Shown here: one piece after another, positions 11,631 through 22,509 of the stretch
How the letters are laid out: the number at the start of each line of letters is the position of its first letter
How positions within the stretch are numbered: the first letter of the stretch is position 1
The notes under the pieces: model-generated
What the model saw: the letters and a program-made list of their open reading frames with translations, nothing else
Told to the model about the DNA's origin: nothing
Database searches by the model: none
Translations under genes and position numbers: made by a program
Source: Diplodia intermedia
Lineage: Eukaryota > Ascomycota > Dothideomycetes > Botryosphaeriales > Botryosphaeriaceae
Assembly: GCA_021495925.1 (NCBI GenBank)
Contig: JAKEKT010000041.1
Location: 62,001-126,000 of the forward strand
Length of the DNA: 64,000 nt
Reading direction: 5' to 3'

Positions 11631-13488
11631 CTACGCTCTACGCTTGGGTTGAGCCAGGAGGTTCAGCCTCGCCTGACTGAGGGCTCCTCGGCCGGCTTCT
11701 CTACGCCGCGGCGTCTTGTTGCTGGCCTCAGCCTTCTTCGGGGTGGCCTTGGCCGACGTCTTGACCCGCTTGGCCGGGCGGCCTCCATCCCGCTCTTCCT
11801 CGTTTTCCTTCTCGCTCTCTGCGATCGCGCTCGGTACGTCCACCTTCCGTTTCTTAGCAGAAGATGTGAAGGGGTCGGGCAGACCGGACGAAGCATCGCT
11901 GCTTCGGACATGCCGAATCGTAGGCCCCTTGATTCCGGAGCTGAACTTGATGGTCTTGTCAGAGCGGAAGGTGAAATCACCTGCGCCCATCGTGCCACGG
12001 CGAGCTGGAGAAGAAGCTGGCAGCTCTGGGTACTTGACCTCGGAAGATGCGTCTTGTGGGACCTCTGCTGGCGCCGGAACATCTTTGGCGGCTCCGGTCT
12101 TCGCAAGCGTGCTTTCACTGAAGACAACGTGCTTTTGGACGGGTGCAGTCGCCGGGACATCTGGTAGAGCCGTGTTCAGATTCGGCGGAGACGTCATGTG
12201 CGTTCCGGCAGCGATCTGGGCCGGATCCTGGGAGTAATGGCGAACGGGGCTGCGGAGAATCGATTTCATAGAAGGCAGACGTGAGACGGTCTGGCTAGCT
12301 TTGCGAAGATTATCCATCAAGGATGCCGGCGGCTTCGAGGGAGTCTTGAGGGCCTGTGCAGATGGAGATCGAGCCAATGTAGGGATGTACGACGTCTTCT
12401 TCAGCGTCTTTACGCTTTGTGAACGAGCGAGAGAGGCCTTGGTTGGAGTGGTGAGGTGGGTCAAAGAGCGGGTGGCACTCTTCTGCGCCACTGGCTTCGG
12501 GCCCTCGCCATTCTCGCGAGTTGCAGACGCGTCATCTTCCTTATTGCGCCTGAGTCGCTTGGCTGGACTGGTGTTGCCGTCACTGTCTGCCTTACGAAGG
12601 TCTACAGCAGATTTCGTGCGCGGCGTCCTACCGTTCGTCCTCTCCTGCTTGTCCAGCTCGGCCTTAGATGGCGAGCGCTTGACTGCGGTGGCGGCAGGTT
12701 CGAGGCGCTTGCGGTTGGCGCGCAAGGCCGATGGATGGTTAGCAATAGAGTCCATTTTCTTGAACTCAGCCATGTGAGCAGCGCTGAAGCGACTGGTCTT
12801 GCTCGTCGGCGTTGCCATCCTGCGGGCAATATCCTCGTTCTTTTCAATCCCGAATTTCTCTGGATTGGCCGACATCTGAGCCCGAATCTTCTCCGCCTCC
12901 TTCCTACTCTCTTCCATCAATTTCTTCGCCTCAGGACTAAGATCGAGCGACGGGCGCCTGAAACGGAACTTGAACTCGGGCGTGGAGAAGTTTGTAGTGG
13001 CCATCGTCTGCTGCGGCTTCGTGGGGGTCGCCTGTGTGATGGGGATCTTGCTGGCGCCCTTCTTGACAGGCTCCGTGGCTGCGCCCATATCGAGAAAACC
13101 GAGCCACCGCGCCTCGTCCAAAGGCTTAGCAGTGCTATGATGGTGGTGGGCCGGATGCATCTCAATGCCGCTGGGCTGAATCTGCGTCTTGCTGGTCGGC
13201 GTGTGGACAGCGATCTTGGGCACGTTCGAAGCTGTACGATCGGACGAGGTCGTGGGAGTAGCGGCTTGCTTGGGGCTCGTGGTCTCGGGCTGCTCGTCGA
13301 CTTTCTCGAGCGAAGGCATCTTGGGCGTCGCAACAACAGCGGGCGAGGCGACGTCCTCTCCAACGCTGGTGTTTCCACAGCGCTGGTGAAGTCAGTCTTT
13401 GTTCGAGGAGGCGTTGGCGCTGGCTGGAGAGTTTGCGTACCTGCGGGGTGCTTCGCAGCCTCGAGGACTGGCGACGTGTGTGAACCAT
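11631..13488 (-). CDS. Basic low-complexity protein, probably nuclear, function unknown
   Basis: Exons complement(11631..13382, 13441..13488), 599 residues. The first exon is only 16 codons (MVHTRRQSSRLRSTPQ); its donor CAG|GTACGC and the acceptor TTCACCAG join in phase to the long second exon, which is why I prefer this start to the internal ATG at 13319. The protein is Lys/Arg/Ser/Pro-rich, with many SP and TP sites (RTPRT, LARSPSAQ, LTTPTKA) and basic clusters resembling nuclear localisation signals (KRLRRNK, AKKRKVD, PAKRVKT). One stretch looks ordered and conserved: residues 154-186, FKFRFRRPSLDLSP followed by an acidic/basic amphipathic helix. The SP/TP density suggests phosphorylation by CDKs or MAP kinases. 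I do not recognise a named family. A chromatin or mitotic role would be a guess. Confidence 0.75.
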
Positions 13489-15270
13489 TGCGAAGGTCGC
13501 CGTCCGCGAGGATTGCAGACGACGCGTGTAGCGAAAAGCGCAGTGGATGTCAGCGGCGGGACGTCGCAGTGGGCGGACGGGGAGATGGAGATGGTGGAGA
13601 GATGGAGACCGGGGTGCGGCGCCGGAAGCTTGCACGATGGTTTGGGCCCGTGTCGCGCGGTCGGCGCCTGGGCTTGTAAACAAGCCGCCCGCCGCGAACC
13701 AAGCGCACCCCCACGTGACCCTCTCAGCCCTACCGCCATTCGCGAATCATCATCCGGCCCTTTGTTGAAACCAATCGATCGCCCGCACCCTGCTGTACCT
13801 GGCGGATGCCGTGACCCCAATGCACGTCATCCCCTTTGTGGAACCAGGGGCCTTGCAACCCTATGAGACACCCTCTCCCTCTTCCAACCACGGCGAAGAT
13901 TTGAACCCTGGTTCCCCGCCGCGGACATGACATTCTTCCCATGTGGGCAGCTGAATCCGATATCTGTTTGCATTCGGCTCACACATCTACGTCAACTGCC
14001 CACGTAATTATTATCAGCAAGACACATGGTGATGGGCTCAATTCTGTTGCAGCCTGCCGTGCGGCCACCTGTTTCCACGCTTGTCCATTAGCAGGAGGAC
14101 CAACATTAATGGACTGTTTGTGCCCCCATCCAGGACAGGCGCCGTTTCACCTCGGTCCTCGCGTCGCACACTCTCCCCCATACACGCGCAATGTTTTCCC
14201 ACCACTTTGAGCGTGGCTCATGCAGTACTGTCCAATTCATTGATTGGCTCCTATGTGCAAAGAAAAACTCAGGACCCAAAATTTGGCGGGGAGAGTGGGG
14301 TAACATCCCAACTCCCCGCTGTCCATTCCATCCCACCTGGTATCTCCCTTTAATCCCCTCCATCAACAGCATCTGTTTGTTTCCCACAGTAACACCAAAC
14401 AGCAGATATCGGGCGTCTCGACACGCTCCAATATACACGTACCCAAAATCGCGCCAGGTTTATTTATTCGTCATGACCATCAGGAAAAAGAAAACGAAGC
14501 CAAAAAAACAAGGGGAAAAAAGGAAAACAAGCACAAAGAGCTAAGCAGGAGGGGAAAGCATATTGTAATAAGGATGGGGTAAGCGAATGTAGACACTACG
14601 TTTGTAGGTTTGGCGGGCAATGGCATTCTTCGTGCCGGACGAGATGTGAAACAAGAAAAGTCCCCAGGAAAGCAAGGAAAACACTTTCCTTTTTGAAACG
14701 CCAACGCTGTCGCTCTGGGGAGCCCAACAAGAGGCGTGCATCTACGAGGTGGACGCAGCAACCCGAAGAGGACGAGAGCTGAAAATCTCGGACATAGGGA
14801 ACATAACCAGAGAATAGAGCAGCGAAGGCTGGCACCGAAGGCCGTTTGGAGAAAAGAGAATGATGAAGGGAAAAGGAAAGCAGAGGAAAACGGATCAGAG
14901 GGAAGTAATTATGATCGGCCTTAATGCAAGTATCTGCACCCTTGCTTGGCAGACTTGTTTACGCAACTCGCAGTAAAACTCGACGCATAGGCCCCCGACT
15001 ATGGTGGCCCGCCCGGTTGGTGACGCCGGGGCATCGGACCCTTCATTCAAAGAACAAAGGAGGCTTTGATCAGCGCAGTGGCGTAGCCCAGAAATCCGAA
15101 ACGCGGCCTGTGTCGCCCTTGGCAGAAGACAGTAAATGCCGTCAAAGCGTGAGCCAGACCGGTGTACGGACTCTGAAGAAGACTGTCTGGGTGCTACAAC
15201 GCAATTTCGAGAGCCACAGGGCCGACGTGCCGAGGCAGCGGAGTGTGCCCACATAAGCTCTGAAGGAAGA
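13489..15270. other. Intergenic, 1.8 kb
   Basis: This lies between two minus-strand genes, so it should hold the promoter of the gene starting at 13488 and the 3' end of the phosphatase transcript. No gene is seen. It contains a perfect 10-bp inverted repeat (13840-13849 and 13906-13915), described as a finding, and purine-rich tracts at 14480-14560 and 14830-14910. Confidence 0.5.
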
Positions 15271-18200
15271 TCATAGGACATCCCAGATGTTCCTTGTGAT
15301 AGGGCTTACACCCGATTGCGGCGGGCTCCGTGGATCAATGTCCATAGTGTGTGGCGTACTGCATCTTGGGACTTCCCGGTTTTGACTCACATCCTCTTGC
15401 GTCGGACCGGCCACTCGACTGTTCTGAACCGGAGGTGGGGAGCCGAATGCTTCTTCAAGTGTGAAGTGGAAAGGATTCTGGGTGAATTCATGTGCTCTCG
15501 GAGACAACAGTGTTGCAGCTTCATTTGATGTATGCGAGCTGTCGTGGTTGGGCAAGCGTGACTCCATCTCGGTTTGAAGGGCGCGAAGCCGGCGTTGCGA
15601 TTGCAAGTCTGGATTCGAGTACTTCGGTCGAAGCCTCGGTTCTGACGCGGATAAGTGACTGTCAATCTCGTGAGGGTTCCACATAGTCGGCTCGGGGCCG
15701 TCTGTACGCGCGCGGCGAATGCCTGCCATCGGGCTCGGTTCTTCGGACGGGGGTTGAGTAGTCTTCGAGACCTGTGGCGGTGTCGCTGGTCGCGGCGAAG
15801 GCTGAGAGCCTAAGAAGCCGAATCCTTGGAAGGGTGATTGCTCGGGAGTATCGACTTCCGTAACCGGTGGAAGAATTGCGTGCATGCGAGGCGGAAGTCC
15901 TGGTGAGACTCCGGGTTTGCTGCTGGTTGCCTGATTTTGAGTTTCAGGCTCAAGTCCATCGAACGGATTCTTTGGAAATTCGAACCTTGTTGGCGAGAGG
16001 AGGCCAAAGTCCTCGTCGCTTTCATCTTTTGTCATAACCGGAGCCATGTGGAATTCTTCAGAGATGGGAGGCCCGGAAGGCTCAGTGGGTCCGCTCGTCT
16101 TCTCGCCCTGTGGCAAGGATCGGCTTTCGTTGTGGCGATCATACATCGAAATGACAGAGTCATTCGGCCGCACCTGCCTTGGAGGATTGTCGAAGGAGAA
16201 ATTAGCTTTAAGTGGAGAAGCCAAGGGTAATGTGTCATCCATTTGAAGGGGTTTCAGAAGGGAAGAGTTGGCTCGAGGCTCAAGATTCTTGGATGCAGCA
16301 GAGTGTTCTGCCAAAGACTTGATCTTGTTCTGGCGCCGCTCCTGTAGGCTTGACTTGAACGGGCTCGGGCTCAACGGTGGGGCCGCTGCATTGATTGCCG
16401 GTGCAATGGAAGTCAACCTGTCCAAAGCTTGTTGTTGATGTCCAGCCGCCGCGTTGCTTTCCATTACATTAGTGGTCTGAATGATGGTCGTGTTGGTGTC
16501 ATCATGATCGTCGTCTTGTTGCTGTCTGATCGGCAGCTGGCGTGAGAAATTCGGAACCTGGCGCAAAGTAGCATCGCTATCGGATCTGCCCTTCTCTTTT
16601 ATAAATCTCTCATCCCGTTCCGGTTCGGGAGTCGAGCGAGCTGGGTGCTGGATGGTGACCACAGGAATGACGTGACCCATAGGATCGACAAAAGGTTGCT
16701 CAACGGGAGAACCGAGAGGAACGTGCGCTGCATCCCAAGTACGACGGAAACCGGGTGTGCCCCAGTTCAGACCGGATGGTGCAGAAGTGGGACCTGGCGA
16801 AACGGGTACCATGTTGCCCGTACTTGCTCGTTGCGGCACAGGATCGGGGCCGTAGTCCGGCGGTAAAGGTGCCGTGGCAGGAGTCCGGGAACCAGACGAA
16901 TTTGCGTCGAACCCAGATTGATCTTTGCCCCTGGGGCCCATAGGGTTCGGCGACAGCCTCCTGGGAATACCGGCCTTGTAACCCTGGCTGTGCCCATTGG
17001 CACGAAGCAACCCATTCCTGAACTCTTGAAGTTGCATGATCAAGTTCATGTTGGGTCCAATCCACTTGCTTCGCTTCTTGACGGCGTCATAAGCTTCTTG
17101 GACACTGATGCCAGGATTTTTGTACAAGCCATACGCCACGATCAAGCTGGCCGAGCGACTGACACCGCATTGACAGTGGACCAAGACGCGCTTGCCCTGC
17201 TGAACGCGGTCGTCGATGACTCTGACCAGTGTATACAGGTCGGGTACAATGTCGGTATTGTGCTCCCAGGGGATGTGAATGTACTCCGGTTTCGAGCGTG
17301 ACGTACTAGGCGCGGGTGGCTTCTGCACCTCATCTCCAAACGATGAAGTGGCTTTTGGAGTTGTCGGGGAACTTCCCTGTGCCTGCGCCGAGTTCTCAGT
17401 GGCTGCTTGTCCACCGGCTAAAGTGCGGTCGGAGGGTTGCGTCAGCTCCGAAGTGCTTGGCGACGTCGGAGTTTCTTTTGAAACAGCCTTCGCATCCCTT
17501 TTCGTTTCCTGCGCGGCCTTTTTGAATGGGTTGACGACTTCGCTAGCCACGTTGAGCACGACATCGTACCGAGCAGCGATCTCCGCAGTTGGCTCGTAAT
17601 AAAGGTCCACGCCCGATTCGTAAATGCAAATTGGACCATTGGGATACGCCTCCGGTTTCTCTTCGCGTGACTGAGGGACATCAAAGTTCGGTTCCTGCTC
17701 TTCCTCCTCCTCCTCCACTGGGATCTCGGCAAATCCATGAGGCTGCGGTTTCGACCGTGCTGGCGGAGGCAATTCCATGCCACCCGCAGGGGGGACTGCA
17801 GGCGAACATAACGGGAGTGACGGAGAGGACTGGAAGTGTCGTAATGTATTGGGCCTCTTGATAGAGGGCGTTGGCGGAATCGAAAGCGTGGGAAGCGGGC
17901 CCTTCGCATTGGTTTGCAAGGTCAGGGCGAGATTGCTGGGTTTTCGCCGCGGTGGAGTCGGGGGCTTGACGAAGGAAGGCGACGGCGGAGCAGAAGATGA
18001 GGCAGGCGCGTTCTGCACAGGAAGCGCAGCCGTGTTCGCGGCACGTCCAAGGCTGAGTGTAGATGACGTGTTGACGGCAAGGTTCTTCAGATTGCGAGGC
18101 TTTTTTGCCGGTGTCGTTGGTCGCTGAAGTTCGAAAAACTCGCCTTTGCTCTTGTCGCTCGAGGCATTTCTTGAACGGAAATCTGGAGAAAACGACGAAG

Positions 18201-18831
18201 CAGACGCCTTTGCCGCAGGAGAGGCTGGTGAAGGACCCGGCGAAGGTTCGGTAAGCGAAGATCCATCCATAGTGGAGATAGTCGTTGTTGGAGACGAATC
18301 TGTTGATTCCGAAGCAGAAGTGGACGTACTTCCCCGATGTTGATGAAACCCGCTAAAGGCGGTATTCGGGTTGTAAAGCACGGCGCTGCTCGTCGCAGGC
18401 CGCTTCAGGAAGTGGGTGTGCGCGACGGGCGCGTTGCGCTCCTGGTAGTCTGGCATCCCTCTAGTAGTCTTTGATTCTTCTCCAAAAACGGACATGAAAG
18501 ACGGCAAATGGGCAGCATGGGATCGTGATGATGTCTGAACGGGCATGCCTGAAACGTACCCGGCCGGGTATGCGCTTAAATTAGCCGTACCACGTTGTCC
18601 GTCCTGCTCTTTGGGATGACACGCGCGGCACGCAAAAGACAGAGGGTGGATCCGTTGTTCGATGCTCTTGGGAGCTGGGAGATTAGACGTTATTTCTGGG
18701 CTAAAGGACCTTTCGAGAAACGTGCTGTCAGCGCACTTGATCAAAGCAACGGCCGCCACAGCGTCCGGTAGGCACACGCGACAGGATAGAGTGGTATGAA
18801 AGGAGCTATCAAAGAGAGAGAGGCACAGCAT
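15271..18831 (-). CDS. Dual-specificity MAP kinase phosphatase, Msg5-like
   Basis: A 1186-residue frame from ATG 18831. The catalytic domain lies at about 398-615: it opens with IYESGVDLYYEP, has the general acid in PWEHNTDIVPDL (Asp527) and the CX5R signature HCQCGVSRS (Cys553, Arg559), followed by the AYDAVKKRS helix. A poorly ordered insert of about 80 residues (435-515) splits the domain. The long N-terminal tail is Ser/Pro-rich; the C-terminal 570 residues are disordered with many SP/TP sites. Msg5-type enzymes dephosphorylate the Thr and Tyr of MAP kinase activation loops, damping pheromone and cell-wall signalling. Two basic-hydrophobic motifs (KKPRNLKNLAV at 243 and RRKPSNLALTL at 295) look like MAPK docking sites. 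The start is uncertain: residues 1-95 are unlike the rest, and ATG 18546 (MPVQTSSRSH) is a good alternative. An intron in the 5' part is possible. Confidence 0.88.
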   Translation of the reverse strand: MLCLSLFDSSFHTTLSCRVCLPDAVAAVALIKCADSTFLERSFSPEITSNLPAPKSIEQRIHPLSFACRACHPKEQDGQRGTANLSAYPAGYVSGMPVQTSSRSHAAHLPSFMSVFGEESKTTRGMPDYQERNAPVAHTHFLKRPATSSAVLYNPNTAFSGFHQHRGSTSTSASESTDSSPTTTISTMDGSSLTEPSPGPSPASPAAKASASSFSPDFRSRNASSDKSKGEFFELQRPTTPAKKPRNLKNLAVNTSSTLSLGRAANTAALPVQNAPASSSAPPSPSFVKPPTPPRRKPSNLALTLQTNAKGPLPTLSIPPTPSIKRPNTLRHFQSSPSLPLCSPAVPPAGGMELPPPARSKPQPHGFAEIPVEEEEEEQEPNFDVPQSREEKPEAYPNGPICIYESGVDLYYEPTAEIAARYDVVLNVASEVVNPFKKAAQETKRDAKAVSKETPTSPSTSELTQPSDRTLAGGQAATENSAQAQGSSPTTPKATSSFGDEVQKPPAPSTSRSKPEYIHIPWEHNTDIVPDLYTLVRVIDDRVQQGKRVLVHCQCGVSRSASLIVAYGLYKNPGISVQEAYDAVKKRSKWIGPNMNLIMQLQEFRNGLLRANGHSQGYKAGIPRRLSPNPMGPRGKDQSGFDANSSGSRTPATAPLPPDYGPDPVPQRASTGNMVPVSPGPTSAPSGLNWGTPGFRRTWDAAHVPLGSPVEQPFVDPMGHVIPVVTIQHPARSTPEPERDERFIKEKGRSDSDATLRQVPNFSRQLPIRQQQDDDHDDTNTTIIQTTNVMESNAAAGHQQQALDRLTSIAPAINAAAPPLSPSPFKSSLQERRQNKIKSLAEHSAASKNLEPRANSSLLKPLQMDDTLPLASPLKANFSFDNPPRQVRPNDSVISMYDRHNESRSLPQGEKTSGPTEPSGPPISEEFHMAPVMTKDESDEDFGLLSPTRFEFPKNPFDGLEPETQNQATSSKPGVSPGLPPRMHAILPPVTEVDTPEQSPFQGFGFLGSQPSPRPATPPQVSKTTQPPSEEPSPMAGIRRARTDGPEPTMWNPHEIDSHLSASEPRLRPKYSNPDLQSQRRLRALQTEMESRLPNHDSSHTSNEAATLLSPRAHEFTQNPFHFTLEEAFGSPPPVQNSRVAGPTQEDVSQNREVPRCSTPHTMDIDPRSPPQSGVSPITRNIWDVL

Positions 18832-21144
18832 GGGCGGAAGGCCCCAAGATGCTGCTGCGCAAGCGGTGCAAACAATGCTTGTGTTGGCGGCGTCGGCAGG
18901 CCGGCGGCCAACATGCTGTGGGGCTCAGCGCAGCGAGCGTGAAACGCCGAGGGCAGCAGGTGGAGTTGGCCAGAAGAGCGACCGGGGCGGCAGCGGGCGC
19001 AGACGTGTGGGTATACATACTGGATTGTTGGCGGTGGCTCTGTGGGCGGGTAGCTTGAAACGAGATGCCGGATCTCGAGTACGCGCTTAAAGGAATGACT
19101 GGCTCAACGGAGGCGCCGGTGCGCAGGACGCGGTGCGCAAAAGGAAGGATGCAGTATGAACAGGTGCGGCGGCGCTGGGGCGGGCTTTGTCGAGGAGCCG
19201 CTCACGGCGGAGTTAAGCAGAGTCTCGCAGAGACGGCGGCGGGCTCTCGGTCGGGCGCGAGGAAAAGGGGAGATTTCAGCGGCGGCAAGGCCTGCACGGG
19301 GTGCTGACGGCGGGCGCTGCAGTGCTCGGCATCCAGGACAGAAGGTCAGGGTGGTGAGGGGGGGCGGGCGCGCGGTGGGAATGGGTTGATGGAAGCAGCA
19401 GAGAAGGCGGCGCGAATGGGTTTCCTGACCCAGCGCCCCGAGTTCCAATGTGAGTGGGCGCCTACGGCCTACGCAAGGGCTATTTTTGGGGCGGGCCGTG
19501 CGGGCGCGCAAAAGCGGCGAATCACGCCCCCAGGCATGCAGAGCGCTGCAGCGCCGTGGAGACGGGCGCTGCGTCGAGACACGACTGCGCCCGGCGTCGC
19601 GCTGCGCTCCCCGAGCGGCGAGCTGCCCTCGAATCGCCGCCCCCGGCGCCGACTCGCCAGCGCCAGCTCCCCCTGCGGCGCCTCTCGTGCGTGCTCGCTC
19701 GCTGGCGGCGCCCGCGGCTGGCGGCCCACTCACAAAGGCGCGCAGGATCGCCCACCTGAAACGGACAAAAACTCGACCCAGCCACGAGACGGCCAGGAGC
19801 CTCATCTCGCAGCCGAGGGCTGGCGCATGCGGCGACCGGGGTGCGAGGCCTTCATGTGCCGGCCGCGGCGGACGTTGGTTGCCTCTTCGGCACCATCCTG
19901 CGAGTAGGGCGTTTCAATTCTCGAGCCCGATAAACGACGCCGGTCCGGACGACGCGCCTCCTTGCTACGTAGTAGCTCTGCGTGCAGATCGCTATCTGGC
20001 CGCGCCGCCTGCGAGTCTAAAGGCTTGTGGGATTCGATCGCGCACTACTCTGTCAGGAGCCGCATCTCAGCAAGGCACCGCTGAGACAGATCGAGTACAG
20101 CCTTGGCCGGAAGAGTGTCAGCCTGTGTACTGTGCCCGCCACGCCGGGTTAAGTCATCATATGTCGGCCATTAGTACTTCCCCGAAGCAGAAAGCGATCA
20201 TCTGTAACGTCGCGCATTGCGTAGCGAGATGCTCAGTGAGGCGAGCCGGACGGCTGCGTCCAGAGCACGCTCAGCCCTCGCCGCGGGCAGGAGCGTCTGC
20301 CAGAACGAGCCACGTGAAAGGAGGCAGGCGGCGCGCAGTGTCTGGACTCTTTCACTGTACAATTACCTGCGCACCGCGGCCATTTCGCTTACCGGGTCAT
20401 CCCGCGCGGTAGTGGGCAACGTTACATGTGCAAAGGCATGGCTATGTGCCTGTTTTGGTCGTGGCCAGAGGAACAGACTCGTGCGTCCAATTTACTGTTC
20501 AGACAATTTGCGCGGAAGACGCCCGTAGGCCGCCAGGTCGACAGCGCACATGGAACTGCACGCAGCAGCTATGCACCATTTGCAAAGTGGCATCTGGCGA
20601 CCCTCATGAGCTACGGGCTTTCCTCCATTGGAGGGTTGCGTGCCGCGCGGGAGCAGTCTGGGTGCCGGAGGCTCGGTGCTCCTCATCTCTGCAACGAGAA
20701 TCCCCGAAGCTATTCAGGAATGCAGTAGTGGAGGAAATGCGACCTCACCATCGTGCGATCGTGTAGGCTCAGCGTGGGCCGGGCCAAGTGAGACCTTGGA
20801 AAGGCGCAGCATCGGCCGACGCGTAGCGTTGAAGAAATGACGGGGCTACGAAGCAAAACAAATTGACACTGGGGACGATTACGGTCGCCGGGTGACGCCA
20901 AGAGAAACCAAAGGCGTTACCGCGAGTCGCGTGCCTCGAACGGGGCCTGGGAGGTGAGAGCGTAGCAGAGTAGTGAGACGAGCCTCTTGCATGATGGAGG
21001 CACTCGACGCAGCATACGGGCTTGGCACGCTAGCCCGGAACTAGCGGTCTAAGCGAAGCCGCACCACGACTCTGCAGTTACGTCCACCGCGGCAATTTTT
21101 CGACCTCCAACCACGACGGACTAACCACCACCAGCACAGCCAAA
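18832..21144. other. Intergenic, 2.3 kb divergent promoter region
   Basis: Separates the divergent phosphatase (-) and ribosomal protein uL4 (+) genes. GC-rich, especially 19050-19900, with overlapping Arg/Ala-rich open frames on both strands that I read as chance. No domain, repeat or RNA gene recognised. Both promoters and 5' leaders must lie here; the uL4 leader may itself contain an intron. Confidence 0.5.
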
Positions 21145-22509
21145 ATGACGAGCCGGCCTGTTGTCACCATTATCTCTGCCGATGGCAAGGCCAGCGAGCA
21201 GACGCACCCCCTCCCGGAGGTGTTCAAGGCCCCCATCCGCCCGGATGTCGTCCAGTAAGCCGCAGCGCAATGTTTTCGACATCGGACACCAGCATGGCTG
21301 ACCCAGCGCAGGATCGTCCACACCGGCATGGCCAAGAACAAGAGGCAGCCGTACGCCGTGAGCGAGAAGGCTGGCCACCAGACCTCCGCTGAGTCCTGGG
21401 GTACCGGTCAGTACACCTTGATGCAAATTCCTCGAAATCCGGAAAATCTCGAAAATCGCGAATTGAACAATGCGCGCTCTCGAAACGCCGGGTTTGGGGT
21501 CATCTAAAGAGTCAAGACTGATGGGAGAAACTACACAGGCCGTGCCGTCGCCCGTATTCCCCGTGTCTCCGGTGGTGGTACCCACCGTGCTGGTCAGGCT
21601 GCCTTCGGTAACCAGTGCCGCTCTGGTCGCATGTTCGCTCCCACCAAGGTCTGGAGGAAGTGGCACCAGAAGATCAACCTTGGCCAGAAGTGAGTTGTTG
21701 CTTGCAAAAGCGCCGCTTGGGGATGCGTAACTAATGACAATCATAGGCGTTTCGCTACCGCCTCTGCCCTGGCTGCTTCTTCCAGCGCCGCTCTGCTGCT
21801 GGCCCGTGGTCACTCCGTTTCCACCGTCCCTGAGGTTCCCCTCGTCGTTGCCTCGACCGCTTTCGCCAACGCCGCCATCTCCAAGACCTCCGCCGCTCTC
21901 GCCCTCCTGAAGACCGTCGGTGCCGGTGCTGATGTCGACAAGGTCAAGGCTTCCAAGAAGATCCGCTCCGGCAAGGGTAAGCTCCGTGGCCGCCGCCACC
22001 GCCAGCGCCGTGGTCCTCTTGTCGTCTACGACCCCGAGTCCGACGGCAAGGAGCTCGTCACTGCTTTCCGCAACATCCCCGGTGTCGAGACTTCGTCCGT
22101 CTACTCCCTCAACCTTCTCCAGCTGGCCCCTGGTGGTCACCTTGGCCGCTTCATTGTCTGGACCTCCTCCGCCTTCCAGGCTCTTGACAAGATCTACGGC
22201 TCCACCACCGAGCCCTCTGCGCTCAAGAAGGACTTCCTCCTGCCCGCCCCCGTCGTCAAGCAGGCCGACATTGCTGCCCTCATCAACTCTTCCGAGGTCC
22301 AGTCCGTCCTCCGCCCTGTGAAGGGTGCTGCCATTACCAAGCGCACTGTTGTCCAGAAGAAGAACCCGCTCGTCAACAAGCAGGTCCTGCTCAGGCTCAA
22401 CCCCTACGCCAAGCAGTTCTCTGCCCAGAAGCTTGGCCAGGAGAAGGTCGAGCAGCCCAAGTCTGCCAAGCCTACCGGCGATTTCATCAACACTCTTCAC
22501 GACAACTAA
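21145..22509 (+). CDS. RPL4: 60S ribosomal protein L4 (uL4)
   Basis: Exons 21145..21254, 21312..21406, 21539..21689 and 21747..22509 give 372 residues, the normal length for fungal L4. Junctions are in phase: GTCCA|GTAAGC to GCAG|GATCG, ACCG|GTCAGT to ACAG|GCCGT, and CAGAA|GTGAGT to ATAG|GCGTT. Hallmarks of eukaryotic uL4 follow in order: SRPVVTIISADG near the N-terminus, the loop RIPRVSGGGTHRAGQAAFGN that enters the peptide exit tunnel, GRMFAPTKVWRKWH, and KLRGRRHRQRRGPLVVY. The C-terminal extension ends in GDFINTLHDN. It is a structural component of the large subunit lining the exit tunnel. The Lys/Arg-rich, C-ending codon use is typical of a highly expressed gene. No paralogue is visible in the window. 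Confidence 0.97.

Noticed and set aside
13840..13915. tRNA gene suggested by a 76-nt inverted-repeat-bounded segment
   Set aside because: Neither strand gives a paired T-arm, D-arm or anticodon arm; only the end stems and a partial B-box fit. Kept as a low-interest finding only.
19450..20412. 320-codon plus-strand frame upstream of RPL4
   Set aside because: GC-rich chance frame: Arg/Ala/Pro/Ser-rich, no domain, overlapped by equal frames on the other strand, in a divergent promoter region.
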